Assembly: GCF_030505615.1 (NCBI RefSeq)
Contig: NZ_CP129992.1
Location: 186,001 to 250,000, forward strand
DNA: 64,000 nt
Direction of reading: 5' to 3'
Source: Salinibaculum rarum
GTDB lineage: Archaea > Halobacteriota > Halobacteria > Halobacteriales > Haloarculaceae
Shown here: one piece after another, positions 25,529 through 33,987 of the stretch
Layout of the letters: each line of letters begins with the position of its first letter
How positions within the stretch are numbered: the first letter of the stretch is position 1
Made by a program: the position numbers and the translations under genes
The notes under the pieces: generated by a model
The model's input: only the letters and a program-made list of their open reading frames with translations
The model's database searches: none
Told to the model about the DNA's origin: nothing

Positions 25529-25593
25529 TAACTTTTCCGGGTGGTCGCCGGCCGGGCACTCATCTGGAGTCAACTTACCACTCTCGGATCGGT

Positions 25594-25613
25594 TAAAAGA
25601 TATTATTCTTTTA
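25594..25613. promoter_or_regulatory. Inverted repeat upstream of the winged-helix/TumE-like pair
   Basis: TAAAAGA and TCTTTTA form seven-base arms around TATTAT, ending 37 bases before the ATG at 25651. The centre is itself TATA-like, so a dimer bound here would cover the promoter. Because the next gene encodes a winged-helix protein, autoregulation is the simplest reading. Confidence 0.45.
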
Positions 25614-25650
25614 GAAAGGAATTATATGAGTTAAAGCCGTATCGGTGATT

Positions 25651-26181
25651 ATGCCCGGGACTGATACATCAGACAGTCCGCCCCCGTTCGACGACCCGTT
25701 CAGCAGCGGTGATGTCGAACAGCAACTCTACGCGACTGTGCTCCAGACGCGAAGTCCACGAACCGCGGGTGCCATCGCGGAAGACGTTGAGTGTGACCCG
25801 AAGACTGCACGGAAGTACCTGCGATGGTTCGCCGAGTTGGGCATTGTCACGGAACACGACGGCCACCCGACAACGTACGAGCGCAACGATGCGTACTTCG
25901 AGTGGCGGCGAATCAATCAGTTGGCCACAGAATACACCGCCGACGAGCTGATTCAGCAGGTGAACGACCTCACAACCACAATCGAGCAATACCAGCAGCG
26001 ATACGACGCAGAGACGCCGAGTGACGTAGATGCACTTGCCACCGCGAATAGCTCGGACGACCGGACGATAGACGACGTGTACAGTGACCTCGGAGACTGG
26101 GAAACGGTGCGTCGGGAGCGTCAACTCCACGAGCAGGCGCGCCAGCAACGAACCGGAGCGAGTGGGCGGGCGTCCGGCTAG
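25651..26181 (+). CDS. Winged-helix regulator (DUF7342-like), likely antitoxin
   Basis: A 176-residue protein. Residues about 25-85 form a winged helix (AGAIAEDVECDPKTARKYLR as helix-turn-helix, then VTEHDGHPTTYER as wing), followed by YFEWRRINQLATEYTADEL and a coiled-coil segment of about 25 residues, then an acidic C-terminus. Haloarchaeal proteins with this plan are often found directly upstream of small toxin-like genes. The next gene starts three bases downstream. The ATG at 25651 is preferred to a GTG two codons upstream. Confidence 0.75.
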   Translation: MPGTDTSDSPPPFDDPFSSGDVEQQLYATVLQTRSPRTAGAIAEDVECDPKTARKYLRWFAELGIVTEHDGHPTTYERNDAYFEWRRINQLATEYTADELIQQVNDLTTTIEQYQQRYDAETPSDVDALATANSSDDRTIDDVYSDLGDWETVRRERQLHEQARQQRTGASGRASG

Positions 26182-26184
26182 CCG

Positions 26185-26610
26185 ATGGTCCCTGCCGACG
26201 ACGGCGGCAGTCCCGCCCCAATCGACCGACCAGTGCTGGAACTGCTTCGGGAGCGACTGCTGGGGACGACACAGGTTTCGGCGGCGAGAATTACCGACGA
26301 GGACGGCCATCTGGAGTTACGGACTGTCCTGTCGGATGCGTACTACCCGACGGCCGTTGAGCGAGCAGTGCTGTCCGTTCGGTGGTACACGAACGACGAT
26401 TTCAAAATCCACTACCGGGAGGTTCGCGGCGACGACTGGCAGTGCCGATGGGATAGCCACCCCAACCCCCACAACTCGCGCGACCACTTTCATCCGCCAC
26501 CGAACGCCGAAACGCCCGGTGAGGATGCGTCGTGGCCCGACGACTACCGGGAAGTGCTGGCACTCGTACTCGAAGAAATCGAGGGGCGAATCGACGACAT
26601 CTGGCACTGA
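26185..26610 (+). CDS. TumE-like putative toxin
   Basis: A 141-residue protein whose C-terminal half resembles the TumE (DUF6516) toxin family: a beta-rich part with DFKIHYREVRGDDWQCRWD, then HPNPHNSRDHFHPPP, comparable to the RxDNxPHH...PHHxH pattern, and a final helix (YREVLALVLEEIEG). It follows the winged-helix gene at a three-base distance, so the pair looks like a toxin-antitoxin operon. The match is from memory of the pattern and is moderate; the protein could have another function. Confidence 0.55.
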   Translation: MVPADDGGSPAPIDRPVLELLRERLLGTTQVSAARITDEDGHLELRTVLSDAYYPTAVERAVLSVRWYTNDDFKIHYREVRGDDWQCRWDSHPNPHNSRDHFHPPPNAETPGEDASWPDDYREVLALVLEEIEGRIDDIWH

Positions 26611-26672
26611 CCGCCGGCCGCGAACGTTGCAGTTCCCAGAACGTTGAAATTCCCCGGCCGCCACCACCCGAT

Positions 26673-27866
26673 ATGAGCGTTCAGACTGCGGTCGTGCTGG
26701 CGGCCGGTGAGGGGACACGCCTGCGCCCGCTGACGCGCAATCGTCCCAAGCCGATGTTGCCAGCGGCGAACCGCCCTATCCTCGAACACGTCCTCGATGC
26801 ACTCGTCGACGCCGGGATAGAGCGCATCGTCCTCGTCGTCGGCTACCGCCGCGAGCGCGTCCAGGAACACTTCGGTCCCTCCTATCGCTCGGTTCCCATC
26901 GACTACGTCGTCCAGCGCAAACAACTGGGCAGCGGCCACGCCCTCCTCCAGGCCCGCGAGACAGTCGACAGCGCACACCTCGTCGTCAACGGCGACCGTA
27001 TCATCGAGGCTGCCGCTGTCGAGTCGGTCGTCGACGCCTTCGAAAACGACACCGCGCCAGCCGCACTCGCCGTCCTCGAACGGCCCGACGCCAGCCGCTA
27101 CGGTGCGGTCACCCTCCACGACCGCGACATCGACGAAATCGTCGAGAAACCCGACAGCGACACCTACCGACTCATCAACGGCGGCATCTACGCCTTCGAA
27201 CCGACGATTTTCGACGCGATCAACGAGACAGAACGCGAGGCGGGCGAACTCGCACTCACCGACACTATCGCCGGCCTCATCGACGAAAAACGGGTGCGGG
27301 GCGTCCGCATCGGTGGGCTCTGGGTCGACGCCACCTACCCCTGGGACCTCCTGCAGGTCGCCTCGGAAGTGCTTGCCCGCGGACGCATCAGTGAACCACA
27401 ACGCCGCGAGAGTATCTGGGTCGACGCCGACGCCAGCGTCCACGACGACGCGACGTTGCGTGGCCCGGTCGTCGTCGGTCCCGACTGTGAAGTCGCCCCA
27501 GGTGCGGTCATCGGTCCGAACGTCGCACTTGGCCGGAACGTGACCATTGGGCCAAATGTCACCGCCGAGCGGACGGTGTTGGATTCGGACGCTCGCGTCG
27601 ATGCGGGGTCGACGCTCCGTGATGCCGTCATCGGCCAGGACGTTCATCTGGGCGTTTCGACGACAATTCCGGGCGGCCCGAGCGACGTGCGCGTCAACCA
27701 GACGGTCTTCGAAGACCAGCGACTCGGTGCCGTCCTCGGAGACCGGACGCGCGCTCGCGGCGACGTGAGCGTCGAACCCGGGACGCTCGTCGGCCCGAAC
27801 GTCACGCTCGGAACCGGCGCACACGTCCGTGGGACCATCCCCGAAGGTTCGGAGGTGTTCCGCTGA
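26673..27866 (+). CDS. GlmU-like sugar-1-phosphate nucleotidylyltransferase
   Basis: A two-domain enzyme of 397 residues. The N-terminal nucleotidyltransferase has LAAGEGTRLRPLTRNRPKPM (nucleotide site), HLVVNGDRI and EIVEKPD; the C-terminal third is a left-handed beta helix of hexapeptide units (VVVGPDCEVAPGAVIGPNVA and similar). In archaea such proteins make UDP-GlcNAc from GlcN-1-P or activate glucose-1-P. The next gene, one base overlapped, is glmS, so UDP-N-acetylglucosamine supply is the likely role. The ATG at 26673 is chosen because the nucleotide-binding loop follows nine residues later. Confidence 0.88.
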   Translation: MSVQTAVVLAAGEGTRLRPLTRNRPKPMLPAANRPILEHVLDALVDAGIERIVLVVGYRRERVQEHFGPSYRSVPIDYVVQRKQLGSGHALLQARETVDSAHLVVNGDRIIEAAAVESVVDAFENDTAPAALAVLERPDASRYGAVTLHDRDIDEIVEKPDSDTYRLINGGIYAFEPTIFDAINETEREAGELALTDTIAGLIDEKRVRGVRIGGLWVDATYPWDLLQVASEVLARGRISEPQRRESIWVDADASVHDDATLRGPVVVGPDCEVAPGAVIGPNVALGRNVTIGPNVTAERTVLDSDARVDAGSTLRDAVIGQDVHLGVSTTIPGGPSDVRVNQTVFEDQRLGAVLGDRTRARGDVSVEPGTLVGPNVTLGTGAHVRGTIPEGSEVFR

Positions 27867-29659
27867 TGTGTGGCATCATCGGCTGTGTCGGCCGCGACGG
27901 CGAGACGCTGGAGACGCTCGTCCACGGCCTCTCGAAACTGGAGTATCGGGGCTACGATTCGGCAGGCGTCGCGCTGACTGGCACCGGGCAAAACGTGGAC
28001 ATCACGAAGCGTGCCGGCGAAATCGACGAATTGCGCAGTGCACTCGAAACGCACGCGCCCAGCGGAGAGGTCGGCGTCGGCCACACTCGCTGGTCGACCC
28101 ACGGCCCGCCGACCGACGAAAACGCTCACCCACACCAGGACTGTACCGGCGACGTGGCCGTCGTCCACAACGGCATCATCGAGAACTACCAGGCGCTGCG
28201 CGACGAACTCTCGACCAGCGGCCACACCTTCCGCAGCGACACCGACACCGAAGTCGTCCCCCACCTCATCGAGGACGCACTCGATGCGGGACTCGACCCC
28301 GAGGCCGCCTTCCGAGAGGCGCTCTCCCGCGTCGAGGGAAGCTTCGCGATTGCAGCAGTAATGGCCGGCGAGGACACCATCTTCGCGGCGCGCCACGACT
28401 CACCGCTGGTGCTGGGACTCGATGAGGACGCCTATTATCTCGCCAGCGACGTGCCCGCATTCCGCGACTTTACCGACCAAGTCATCTATCTGGCCGACGG
28501 TGAGTTCGCGCGACTGGACAGCGAGGGCTGGACTGTCACCGATGGGGACGGCGAGGTCGTCGAAAAGACCGTCGACACTGTCGACTGGGACCCCGAGGAT
28601 GCTGGCAAGAGTGGCTACGACCATTTCATGCTCAAAGAGATTCACGAGCAACCCCGCGCACTCCGGCAGTGTCTGCGTGGCCGCGTCGACGAACTCGCCG
28701 GCGAAGTCGACATCGAGGACCTCGGCGACCTCTCGCCGCCAGGCGTCCAGTTCGTCGCCTGCGGGACCTCTTACCATGCTGCGCTGTACGGTGCGCAACT
28801 GTTCCAGCAGGCCGGCATCCCCGCCCAGGCGTTTCTCGCCAGCGAGTACGCGAGCTCACCCCCGCCAATCGGCGACTCGCTCGTCATCGGGGTGACCCAG
28901 AGCGGCGAGACGGCCGACACGCTCTCGGCGCTACGGGAGGCACACCGGCGGGGTGCACGAACGATGGCCGTGACGAACACTGTGGGGTCGACAGCCGCCC
29001 GCGAGTGCGACCACGTCTTCTACATCCGCGCCGGCCCGGAAATCGGCGTCGCCGCGACGAAGACCTTTGCCTCCCAGCTGGCCGCGCTGAACCTGCTCGT
29101 GTTGGGGATGGCCGGTGGCAACGCACGCGACATCGTCCCCGCATTGCGTGACCTGCCCGGTGACGTGCAGGCGCTGCTGGACGATTCGAACGCTGCTGCC
29201 GTCGCCGAGACCTACGAGGATTCGTCGGCGTACTTCTTCATCGGCCGGGGCTACCACTACCCCGTTGCGCTGGAGGGGGCGCTGAAGATGAAGGAGATTA
29301 GCTACAAGCACGCCGAAGGGTTCGCTGCCGGGGAGTTGAAACACGGCCCGCTGGCGCTGGTGACTGCGGACACGCCGGTGTTCGCGATTGTGACCGGTGA
29401 CGGGGAGTCCGCCCGCAAGACCATCGGAAACGTCAAAGAGGTAGAAGCGCGCGACGCACCCGTCGTGGCTGTGACCGACGGTACTTCAGACGTCGAGCGG
29501 TACGCCGACCACGTCCTGAAAGTGCCCGAGACGCACCCGCGTGCAGCGAGCGTGCTGGCAAACGTCCAACTGCAGCTGGTGTCTTATCACGTGGCGAATC
29601 GGCTGGGGCGGTCGATCGACAAGCCGCGGAATCTGGCCAAGAGTGTGACTGTTGAGTAG
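27866..29659 (+). CDS. glmS: Glutamine-fructose-6-phosphate aminotransferase GlmS
   Basis: First step of amino-sugar synthesis: fructose-6-P plus glutamine to glucosamine-6-P. The protein starts MCGIIGCVG with the N-terminal nucleophile Cys, has the glutaminase blocks HTRWSTHGPPT and VHNGIIENY, and two SIS isomerase domains (VACGTSYHAALYG, GVTQSGETADTLSAL, ATKTFASQLAALNLL). The C-terminus ends with the sugar-site loop RNLAKSVTVE. Length 597 residues is standard. It overlaps the GlmU-like gene by one base. Confidence 0.96.
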   Translation: MCGIIGCVGRDGETLETLVHGLSKLEYRGYDSAGVALTGTGQNVDITKRAGEIDELRSALETHAPSGEVGVGHTRWSTHGPPTDENAHPHQDCTGDVAVVHNGIIENYQALRDELSTSGHTFRSDTDTEVVPHLIEDALDAGLDPEAAFREALSRVEGSFAIAAVMAGEDTIFAARHDSPLVLGLDEDAYYLASDVPAFRDFTDQVIYLADGEFARLDSEGWTVTDGDGEVVEKTVDTVDWDPEDAGKSGYDHFMLKEIHEQPRALRQCLRGRVDELAGEVDIEDLGDLSPPGVQFVACGTSYHAALYGAQLFQQAGIPAQAFLASEYASSPPPIGDSLVIGVTQSGETADTLSALREAHRRGARTMAVTNTVGSTAARECDHVFYIRAGPEIGVAATKTFASQLAALNLLVLGMAGGNARDIVPALRDLPGDVQALLDDSNAAAVAETYEDSSAYFFIGRGYHYPVALEGALKMKEISYKHAEGFAAGELKHGPLALVTADTPVFAIVTGDGESARKTIGNVKEVEARDAPVVAVTDGTSDVERYADHVLKVPETHPRAASVLANVQLQLVSYHVANRLGRSIDKPRNLAKSVTVE

Positions 29660-29747
29660 CGGCGCTAGTACCGTCGCCGTCACGTCGTCCTCTTTGCTAT
29701 CACACCTCAAACAACCTGAAAACCTTCCCCTCGCTATCTGGCACCGT

Positions 29748-31196
29748 ATGGCGATCGAACTGACCGGCGAGCACACGACCGCACGCGTACTGGTCGACGA
29801 CGAGACACTCGTCGAAGACGACTGCCTCAACCAGATTCAGGAGCTCATCGACCACCCGGCCTTCACCGAGCCGGTGCGGATGATGCCGGACACGCATCCA
29901 GGAGCGGGCGCGCCGATTGGCTTTACCATGCCACTTTCCGACCGTGTCGTCCCGAATATCGTCGGCGTCGACGTCGGCTGCGGGATGGCTGCGACCAACC
30001 TGGGTGCCGAACTCCCGCTTGCGAATTCCGAGCGCGAGCAGCGCGTCCGCGAGGCTGTCCCGATGGGGCGTGCGGTTCACGACTACGACGATGCACCCCA
30101 TCTCGTCGATGAGTTTCCCTTCGAGCGTGCGAACACTGTCTTCGAGCACTTTGCGGCCGCCTACGAGGAACGGTTCGGCCATGCCATCGACCCGCTCGAG
30201 TTTGACTTCGACGGCTACGACGGCGAATACTTCAAATCACTCTGTAAGCGCGTGCTCGCCGGGCAGCGCCAGGGGATGGGTCACGTCATCAAGAGCGCGG
30301 GCACGCTCGGCGGCGGGAACCACTTCGTCGAGTTCGCACAGGCCCGCGACTCGGGTGCGTACTGGCTGGTCATCCACAGCGGCTCTCGCTATCTCGGGAA
30401 ATCCGTCGCCGAGTACTGGCAACAGAAAGCCACTCAGTACCGCGAGGCCGACGCTCTCCGTGACGCGCTTCCTGCGGAGTACCACGAATACCTGAAATTC
30501 GACCCCGAGCGCGTGAGCGACGACGACCTCTTTGCGTGGGTCACCGGTGGCAAGGGAGAGTCACACCTCCGAAAAGCGCAGATTCGCGCTGATTTCGACG
30601 ACGAGACTGTCGACGAAGTGTTCCAGCAGCTCTCACGTCCGCGGAAAGCGATCGGGGACCGCAACGAGGACCTCGACTGGCTCGAAGGGCAGGAGGCCCA
30701 CGGCTACTACGTCGATATGCTGTTCGCCCAGCAGTACGCCCGCTGGAACCGCGAATTGATGAGCGATGCCATCTGCGAGGCACTCGGCATCGACCCAGTC
30801 GAGCGCTTCCAGTCGATTCACAACTACATCGACTTCCGCGACCTGACCATCCGGAAAGGTGCGACACCAGCCCGCGATGGCCAGCGACTGGTCGTCCCCT
30901 TCAACATGGCCGAGGGGTCGATACTCGCACGCGGGAAGGGCAACGACGCCTTTCACCAGACCGCACCCCACGGCGCTGGCCGCGTGATGAGCCGCCGTGA
31001 AGCCCACGAAACGGCGTCTATCGAAGCCTTCGAGCAAGCAATGGACGGTATCTACTCCGAGTCCGTCGTCGAGTCAGTGCTTGATGAGGCACCGATGGCG
31101 TACAAATCGGCCGAAGCGATAGCCGAGTCAATCGAACCGACCGCAAATATGATCGACTGGCTCGATGTCGTCCACAATCTGAAAGCAAAAAAATAG
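29748..31196 (+). CDS. rtcB: RtcB-family RNA ligase
   Basis: RtcB joins a 2',3'-cyclic phosphate or 3'-phosphate end to a 5'-OH end using GTP and Mn2+; it seals tRNA halves after intron removal and repairs RNA. Motifs seen in this 482-residue protein: PDTHPGAGAPIG, VGVDVGCGMAA (metal Cys), AGTLGGGNHFVEF, VIHSGSRYLG, and the guanylylation region APHGAGRVMSR with its His. The ATG at 29748 is used; an upstream frame extension is low-complexity. It lacks an archease gene nearby. The gene converges on an ATP-dependent RNA ligase. Confidence 0.9.
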   Translation: MAIELTGEHTTARVLVDDETLVEDDCLNQIQELIDHPAFTEPVRMMPDTHPGAGAPIGFTMPLSDRVVPNIVGVDVGCGMAATNLGAELPLANSEREQRVREAVPMGRAVHDYDDAPHLVDEFPFERANTVFEHFAAAYEERFGHAIDPLEFDFDGYDGEYFKSLCKRVLAGQRQGMGHVIKSAGTLGGGNHFVEFAQARDSGAYWLVIHSGSRYLGKSVAEYWQQKATQYREADALRDALPAEYHEYLKFDPERVSDDDLFAWVTGGKGESHLRKAQIRADFDDETVDEVFQQLSRPRKAIGDRNEDLDWLEGQEAHGYYVDMLFAQQYARWNRELMSDAICEALGIDPVERFQSIHNYIDFRDLTIRKGATPARDGQRLVVPFNMAEGSILARGKGNDAFHQTAPHGAGRVMSRREAHETASIEAFEQAMDGIYSESVVESVLDEAPMAYKSAEAIAESIEPTANMIDWLDVVHNLKAKK

Positions 31197-31232
31197 CCGA
31201 GACGGTTAATCGACAGCGACATTCCGCCACGA

Positions 31233-32315
31233 TTAGGACAGGTGCCGCCAGATGTCGGTTGGGTCTGCGTCGTTCAGTTCGGCGTTCGTCTCCATCTTCC
31301 GGAGTTCAGTGATACACCGCTTGGCGACGAGCGGATACATCTCGCTGGGCGTGAACGACCTGTCGAGCCCCATTAGCTCCTGCCAGTTCTCGGCCCAGAT
31401 ATCTTCGACGACGCGCTCGTGGAGGTCGTCGTTCAGGTGGAGGCCGAACTCGCGGTTCTCCTCGATGACCATTTCGCGCACCTGCTTGCGGATGCGTCCG
31501 GGCGTGCAGTACGTAGCGACGACGTACGCCGCGCCGGAGTTGGCTTCCTCGGGACGGGTACCGAACTGCTCGCGGTTCAGTTCCTCGAAGGCCTCCCGGA
31601 CCACTTTCACGCGCCGCTCACGGCTGTCACTGCGAACGATGACACCCTCAACGCGGGTCTCGTCAGCCAGTGACGAGGTGGGGAACTCGTAGTTCTTCGG
31701 GTCGAACGTGCTCCCGGGCTGCTCAAGTATCGTCGCCGGGACGAGGGCGTGCTCTCGTGGCGCGTCAGCGAGCCGAATACGGTCGAGGATGGTTTGCACG
31801 GCGTCGATATCGAGAAACCCCGCGTGGGTCTCCTCGTAGGGGTTGCCGTGGGGATTGATGTGCTCGATAGCGTCGCACGGGAGCACATCGAAGCCGATCA
31901 GCGCCGGAATCGCGCGCTCGGTGTAGCCGTAATCAAGCGTCGAGTAGACCATATTCTCGGCATACACGACGAGCGGACAGCCGTACTCGTTATGGAGAGT
32001 CCGGAGCGACTCGGTATCGACGCCCTCGCGGAGACAGCGCACAGCACGATGGAGTGCGCCGTCGATTTCCGAGAGGTCGTCCCGATGAGAGCCACGGATG
32101 CTCTTGCGCGTCCCGAAGACGAGACTCCCGTCGCCGTCTGCGTGTTCGGTGACCAGATTCGGATAGGCGTCCGCGTAGCGCTCGTCGTAGAGTGTGAACC
32201 GGAACGAACTCCCGTCGAACTTCTCAACGAGGACGAGGTCGTCGGTCTCGAAGTAGTCCTCCGGCACCACCGGATGGTCATAGCGTGGGATCTTCGGGTA
32301 GACCTTCACGGGCAT
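31233..32315 (-). CDS. ATP-dependent RNA ligase (Rnl5-like nucleotidyltransferase)
   Basis: A 360-residue covalent nucleotidyltransferase. The adenylation motif I is VEKFDGSSFRF (Lys-x-Asp-Gly) near residue 35, motif IIIa VVYAENMVY, motif IV EGVIVRS and motif V RRVKVVRE with its two basic residues. The C-terminal region beyond about residue 250 is all-helical and lacks a zinc or OB-fold signature, resembling RNA ligases of the Deinococcus Rnl5 type. Start taken at ATG 32315 (MPVKVYPK); an ATG five codons upstream is possible. It converges with rtcB across 36 bases, giving two RNA ligases of different end chemistry side by side. Confidence 0.82.
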   Translation of the reverse strand: MPVKVYPKIPRYDHPVVPEDYFETDDLVLVEKFDGSSFRFTLYDERYADAYPNLVTEHADGDGSLVFGTRKSIRGSHRDDLSEIDGALHRAVRCLREGVDTESLRTLHNEYGCPLVVYAENMVYSTLDYGYTERAIPALIGFDVLPCDAIEHINPHGNPYEETHAGFLDIDAVQTILDRIRLADAPREHALVPATILEQPGSTFDPKNYEFPTSSLADETRVEGVIVRSDSRERRVKVVREAFEELNREQFGTRPEEANSGAAYVVATYCTPGRIRKQVREMVIEENREFGLHLNDDLHERVVEDIWAENWQELMGLDRSFTPSEMYPLVAKRCITELRKMETNAELNDADPTDIWRHLS

Positions 32316-32426
32316 GGCTGATCCCCGCATGACAAGAACTGTTTTTGAGGTGTGTTAGCACGCTTAAATGAGGCTCGTAGGTGGGGGCTTGTACCCACCA
32401 CCACCGGCGGTGAGAAACACTTAATC

Positions 32427-32735
32427 ATGCATATGACCCACATACGAGTCATGACCGGGGACAAAACACAGGCCGCTTCAGACGCGCTCACTCCCCTCAT
32501 CAGAGACGCCTACTATGCCGGAAGATTAGATTTCGCTACCGTCGCAGCCGTCATAGGCACTGAACAGGCGATGCGAATGAGACTTCTCAAAAACACCGTC
32601 GACCGCGACCCGCCGCTACCGTCGGGCAAGAATGTCGCTCTACCTTTCGACGAAGCGTTTTACCACGGTAAAGTACCGACATGGACAGCAGAGAGAAACA
32701 CCGAAACAGACGCTCATAGTGATGACAGCGAATGA
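32427..32735 (+). CDS. Hypothetical protein
   Basis: A 102-residue product with no recognised family. It is moderately acidic at the C-terminus and has a helical middle (DALTPLIRDAYYAGRLDFAT, then AAVIGTEQAMRMRLLKN). Three in-frame ATGs lie close together (32427, 32433 and 32451); the first is given because an AT-rich promoter-like stretch precedes it, but the third starts the more protein-like part. It is divergent from the RNA ligase gene across about 110 bases. Confidence 0.55.
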   Translation: MHMTHIRVMTGDKTQAASDALTPLIRDAYYAGRLDFATVAAVIGTEQAMRMRLLKNTVDRDPPLPSGKNVALPFDEAFYHGKVPTWTAERNTETDAHSDDSE

Positions 32736-32790
32736 CAGGAGTCACTGAAAACCGTCGTAGACACAAACGCACTCCGACGTCCGGGTACAG

Positions 32791-33030
32791 TCACTCCGCA
32801 TCGGGAGGGATGTCGAACCCGTTCTCAATGTCGCTCAAGTCGCGCTCAAGACGGGCGACGTGCGCTTCGAGTTCGTCGATGCTCATCAGCGCGAGGCGCA
32901 GGAACTCCTCGTCGCAGTCGGGCATCAGCGGCAATTGACTCTCCATGTCCGGGTCGTCGGACGTCTGGGAGCGTTTGCGGACCAGTTCCTTACGAGCGGC
33001 GCGGAGTTCACGCCGGAGCAGTTCTGCCTC
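32791..33030 (-). pseudogene. Coding-like frame of 79 residues without a usable start
   Basis: The frame reads as a plausible acidic coiled-coil protein (EAELLRRELRAARKELVRK, then MSIDELEAHVARLERDL, ending IPPDAE) with normal codon use, but no ATG or GTG opens it. At its upstream end a TATA-like ACTATAAATGAGG places an ATG in the neighbouring frame, so a small indel at the start codon would explain the defect. An internal ATG at 32946 would give a 51-residue product. Function unknown. Confidence 0.45.
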
Positions 33031-33059
33031 ATTTATAGTATCACCACACCACCAAAATG

Positions 33060-33086
33060 CCGCCCGCTACGGCCCTAGGCGGGCGG
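33060..33086. repeat. GC-rich stem-loop
   Basis: CCGCCCGC (33060-33067) and GCGGGCGG (33079-33086) form a perfect eight-base stem around an 11-base loop. It lies between the start-less coiled-coil frame and the SWIM-protein gene and is followed by no T-run, so it may be a terminator hairpin, or an end of a palindrome-associated element such as those derived from IS200/IS605 in haloarchaea. No transposase remains nearby. Confidence 0.4.
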
Positions 33087-33183
33087 TCGCGCGGACAGCA
33101 CAGCGGTGGCGTGGTTTACCGACCAACGGCTGACGACGCATCGCCCTGCCACTTTGCGGCTCGTGATAAGTGCTTTCTGTCGG

Positions 33184-33987
33184 TTACTCTCCGGATTCGA
33201 GGTCGTCAAGTGCTTTCTCGTACCGCCGTGCGAGATAGTCGACTGCTTCGTCCACTCGTGTTTCGAGGTACTCGGCGTGCTCTTCGACTGTCGCCTCGTT
33301 TAGGTCAGCCGTAGAGATACACTCAACGTACCCATCGAGTGCGGACTGGAACGTCTGGGAGTAGTGGTCGTAGGCCCCGTCGACGATGTTCATGTGCTCG
33401 GCGATACCTTCAGAGAGACCACGGTAGACCGCGGCCGCTTGTTCGTAGTTGTCGTTCTCACGATAGCGCTCGGCGAGGTCAGTGAGGTGTGAGAAGTCGA
33501 TAGCGCCGGTGACGACTGGGTACTCCTGTGTGTGCTGGTCGAAGAGACGGTCGACCTCCTGCCGATACTCCCCGGGTGTGACCGTGGGTTCATCGCCGAA
33601 TTCCGCGAGGAAACGCTCGCGCATCTCCGGGTCGCGTGTGAGTTCCTCGGAGACGAACGTACGGAGATTCTCGGTTGAGATGTCCGCCAGTAGGTCGTCG
33701 ATGCGCTTGCTCTCGTCGTCAGGCATCTCGTCGGCAACAGCCAGCAGGACCGCGACGACGTGTTTACACTCACCGGGACCGCTGTAGGGGCAGGTACAGT
33801 GTGGGTCGAACTCGTCGCTGTCGAGATGGACGCGCGTCTCGTACAGTTCGGTGCCCTGCACGCGAGCCGTGACAGTCTTGCCGAAGCGGTCGAGCTGACG
33901 GATACGCCCCTCTTCGCGATACGTTTGTCCGCGCTCAAAGACAACATTGGTACACAATTCGTGGATGGTCGCTTCGTCGATAGTCAC
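33184..33987 (-). CDS. SWIM zinc-finger protein
   Basis: A 267-residue protein with an N-terminal SWIM domain: the metal site is CTCPYSGPGECKHVVAVLL (Cys-x-Cys-x7-Cys-x-His), preceded by the beta strands ETRVHLDSDEFDP. The remaining two thirds are helical repeats (TPR-like, for example NYEQAAAVYRGLSEGIAEHM). SWIM domains bind DNA or proteins; in haloarchaea such genes are common and mostly uncharacterised. The ATG at 33987 has a short AT-rich stretch upstream. Confidence 0.85.
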   Translation of the reverse strand: MTIDEATIHELCTNVVFERGQTYREEGRIRQLDRFGKTVTARVQGTELYETRVHLDSDEFDPHCTCPYSGPGECKHVVAVLLAVADEMPDDESKRIDDLLADISTENLRTFVSEELTRDPEMRERFLAEFGDEPTVTPGEYRQEVDRLFDQHTQEYPVVTGAIDFSHLTDLAERYRENDNYEQAAAVYRGLSEGIAEHMNIVDGAYDHYSQTFQSALDGYVECISTADLNEATVEEHAEYLETRVDEAVDYLARRYEKALDDLESGE

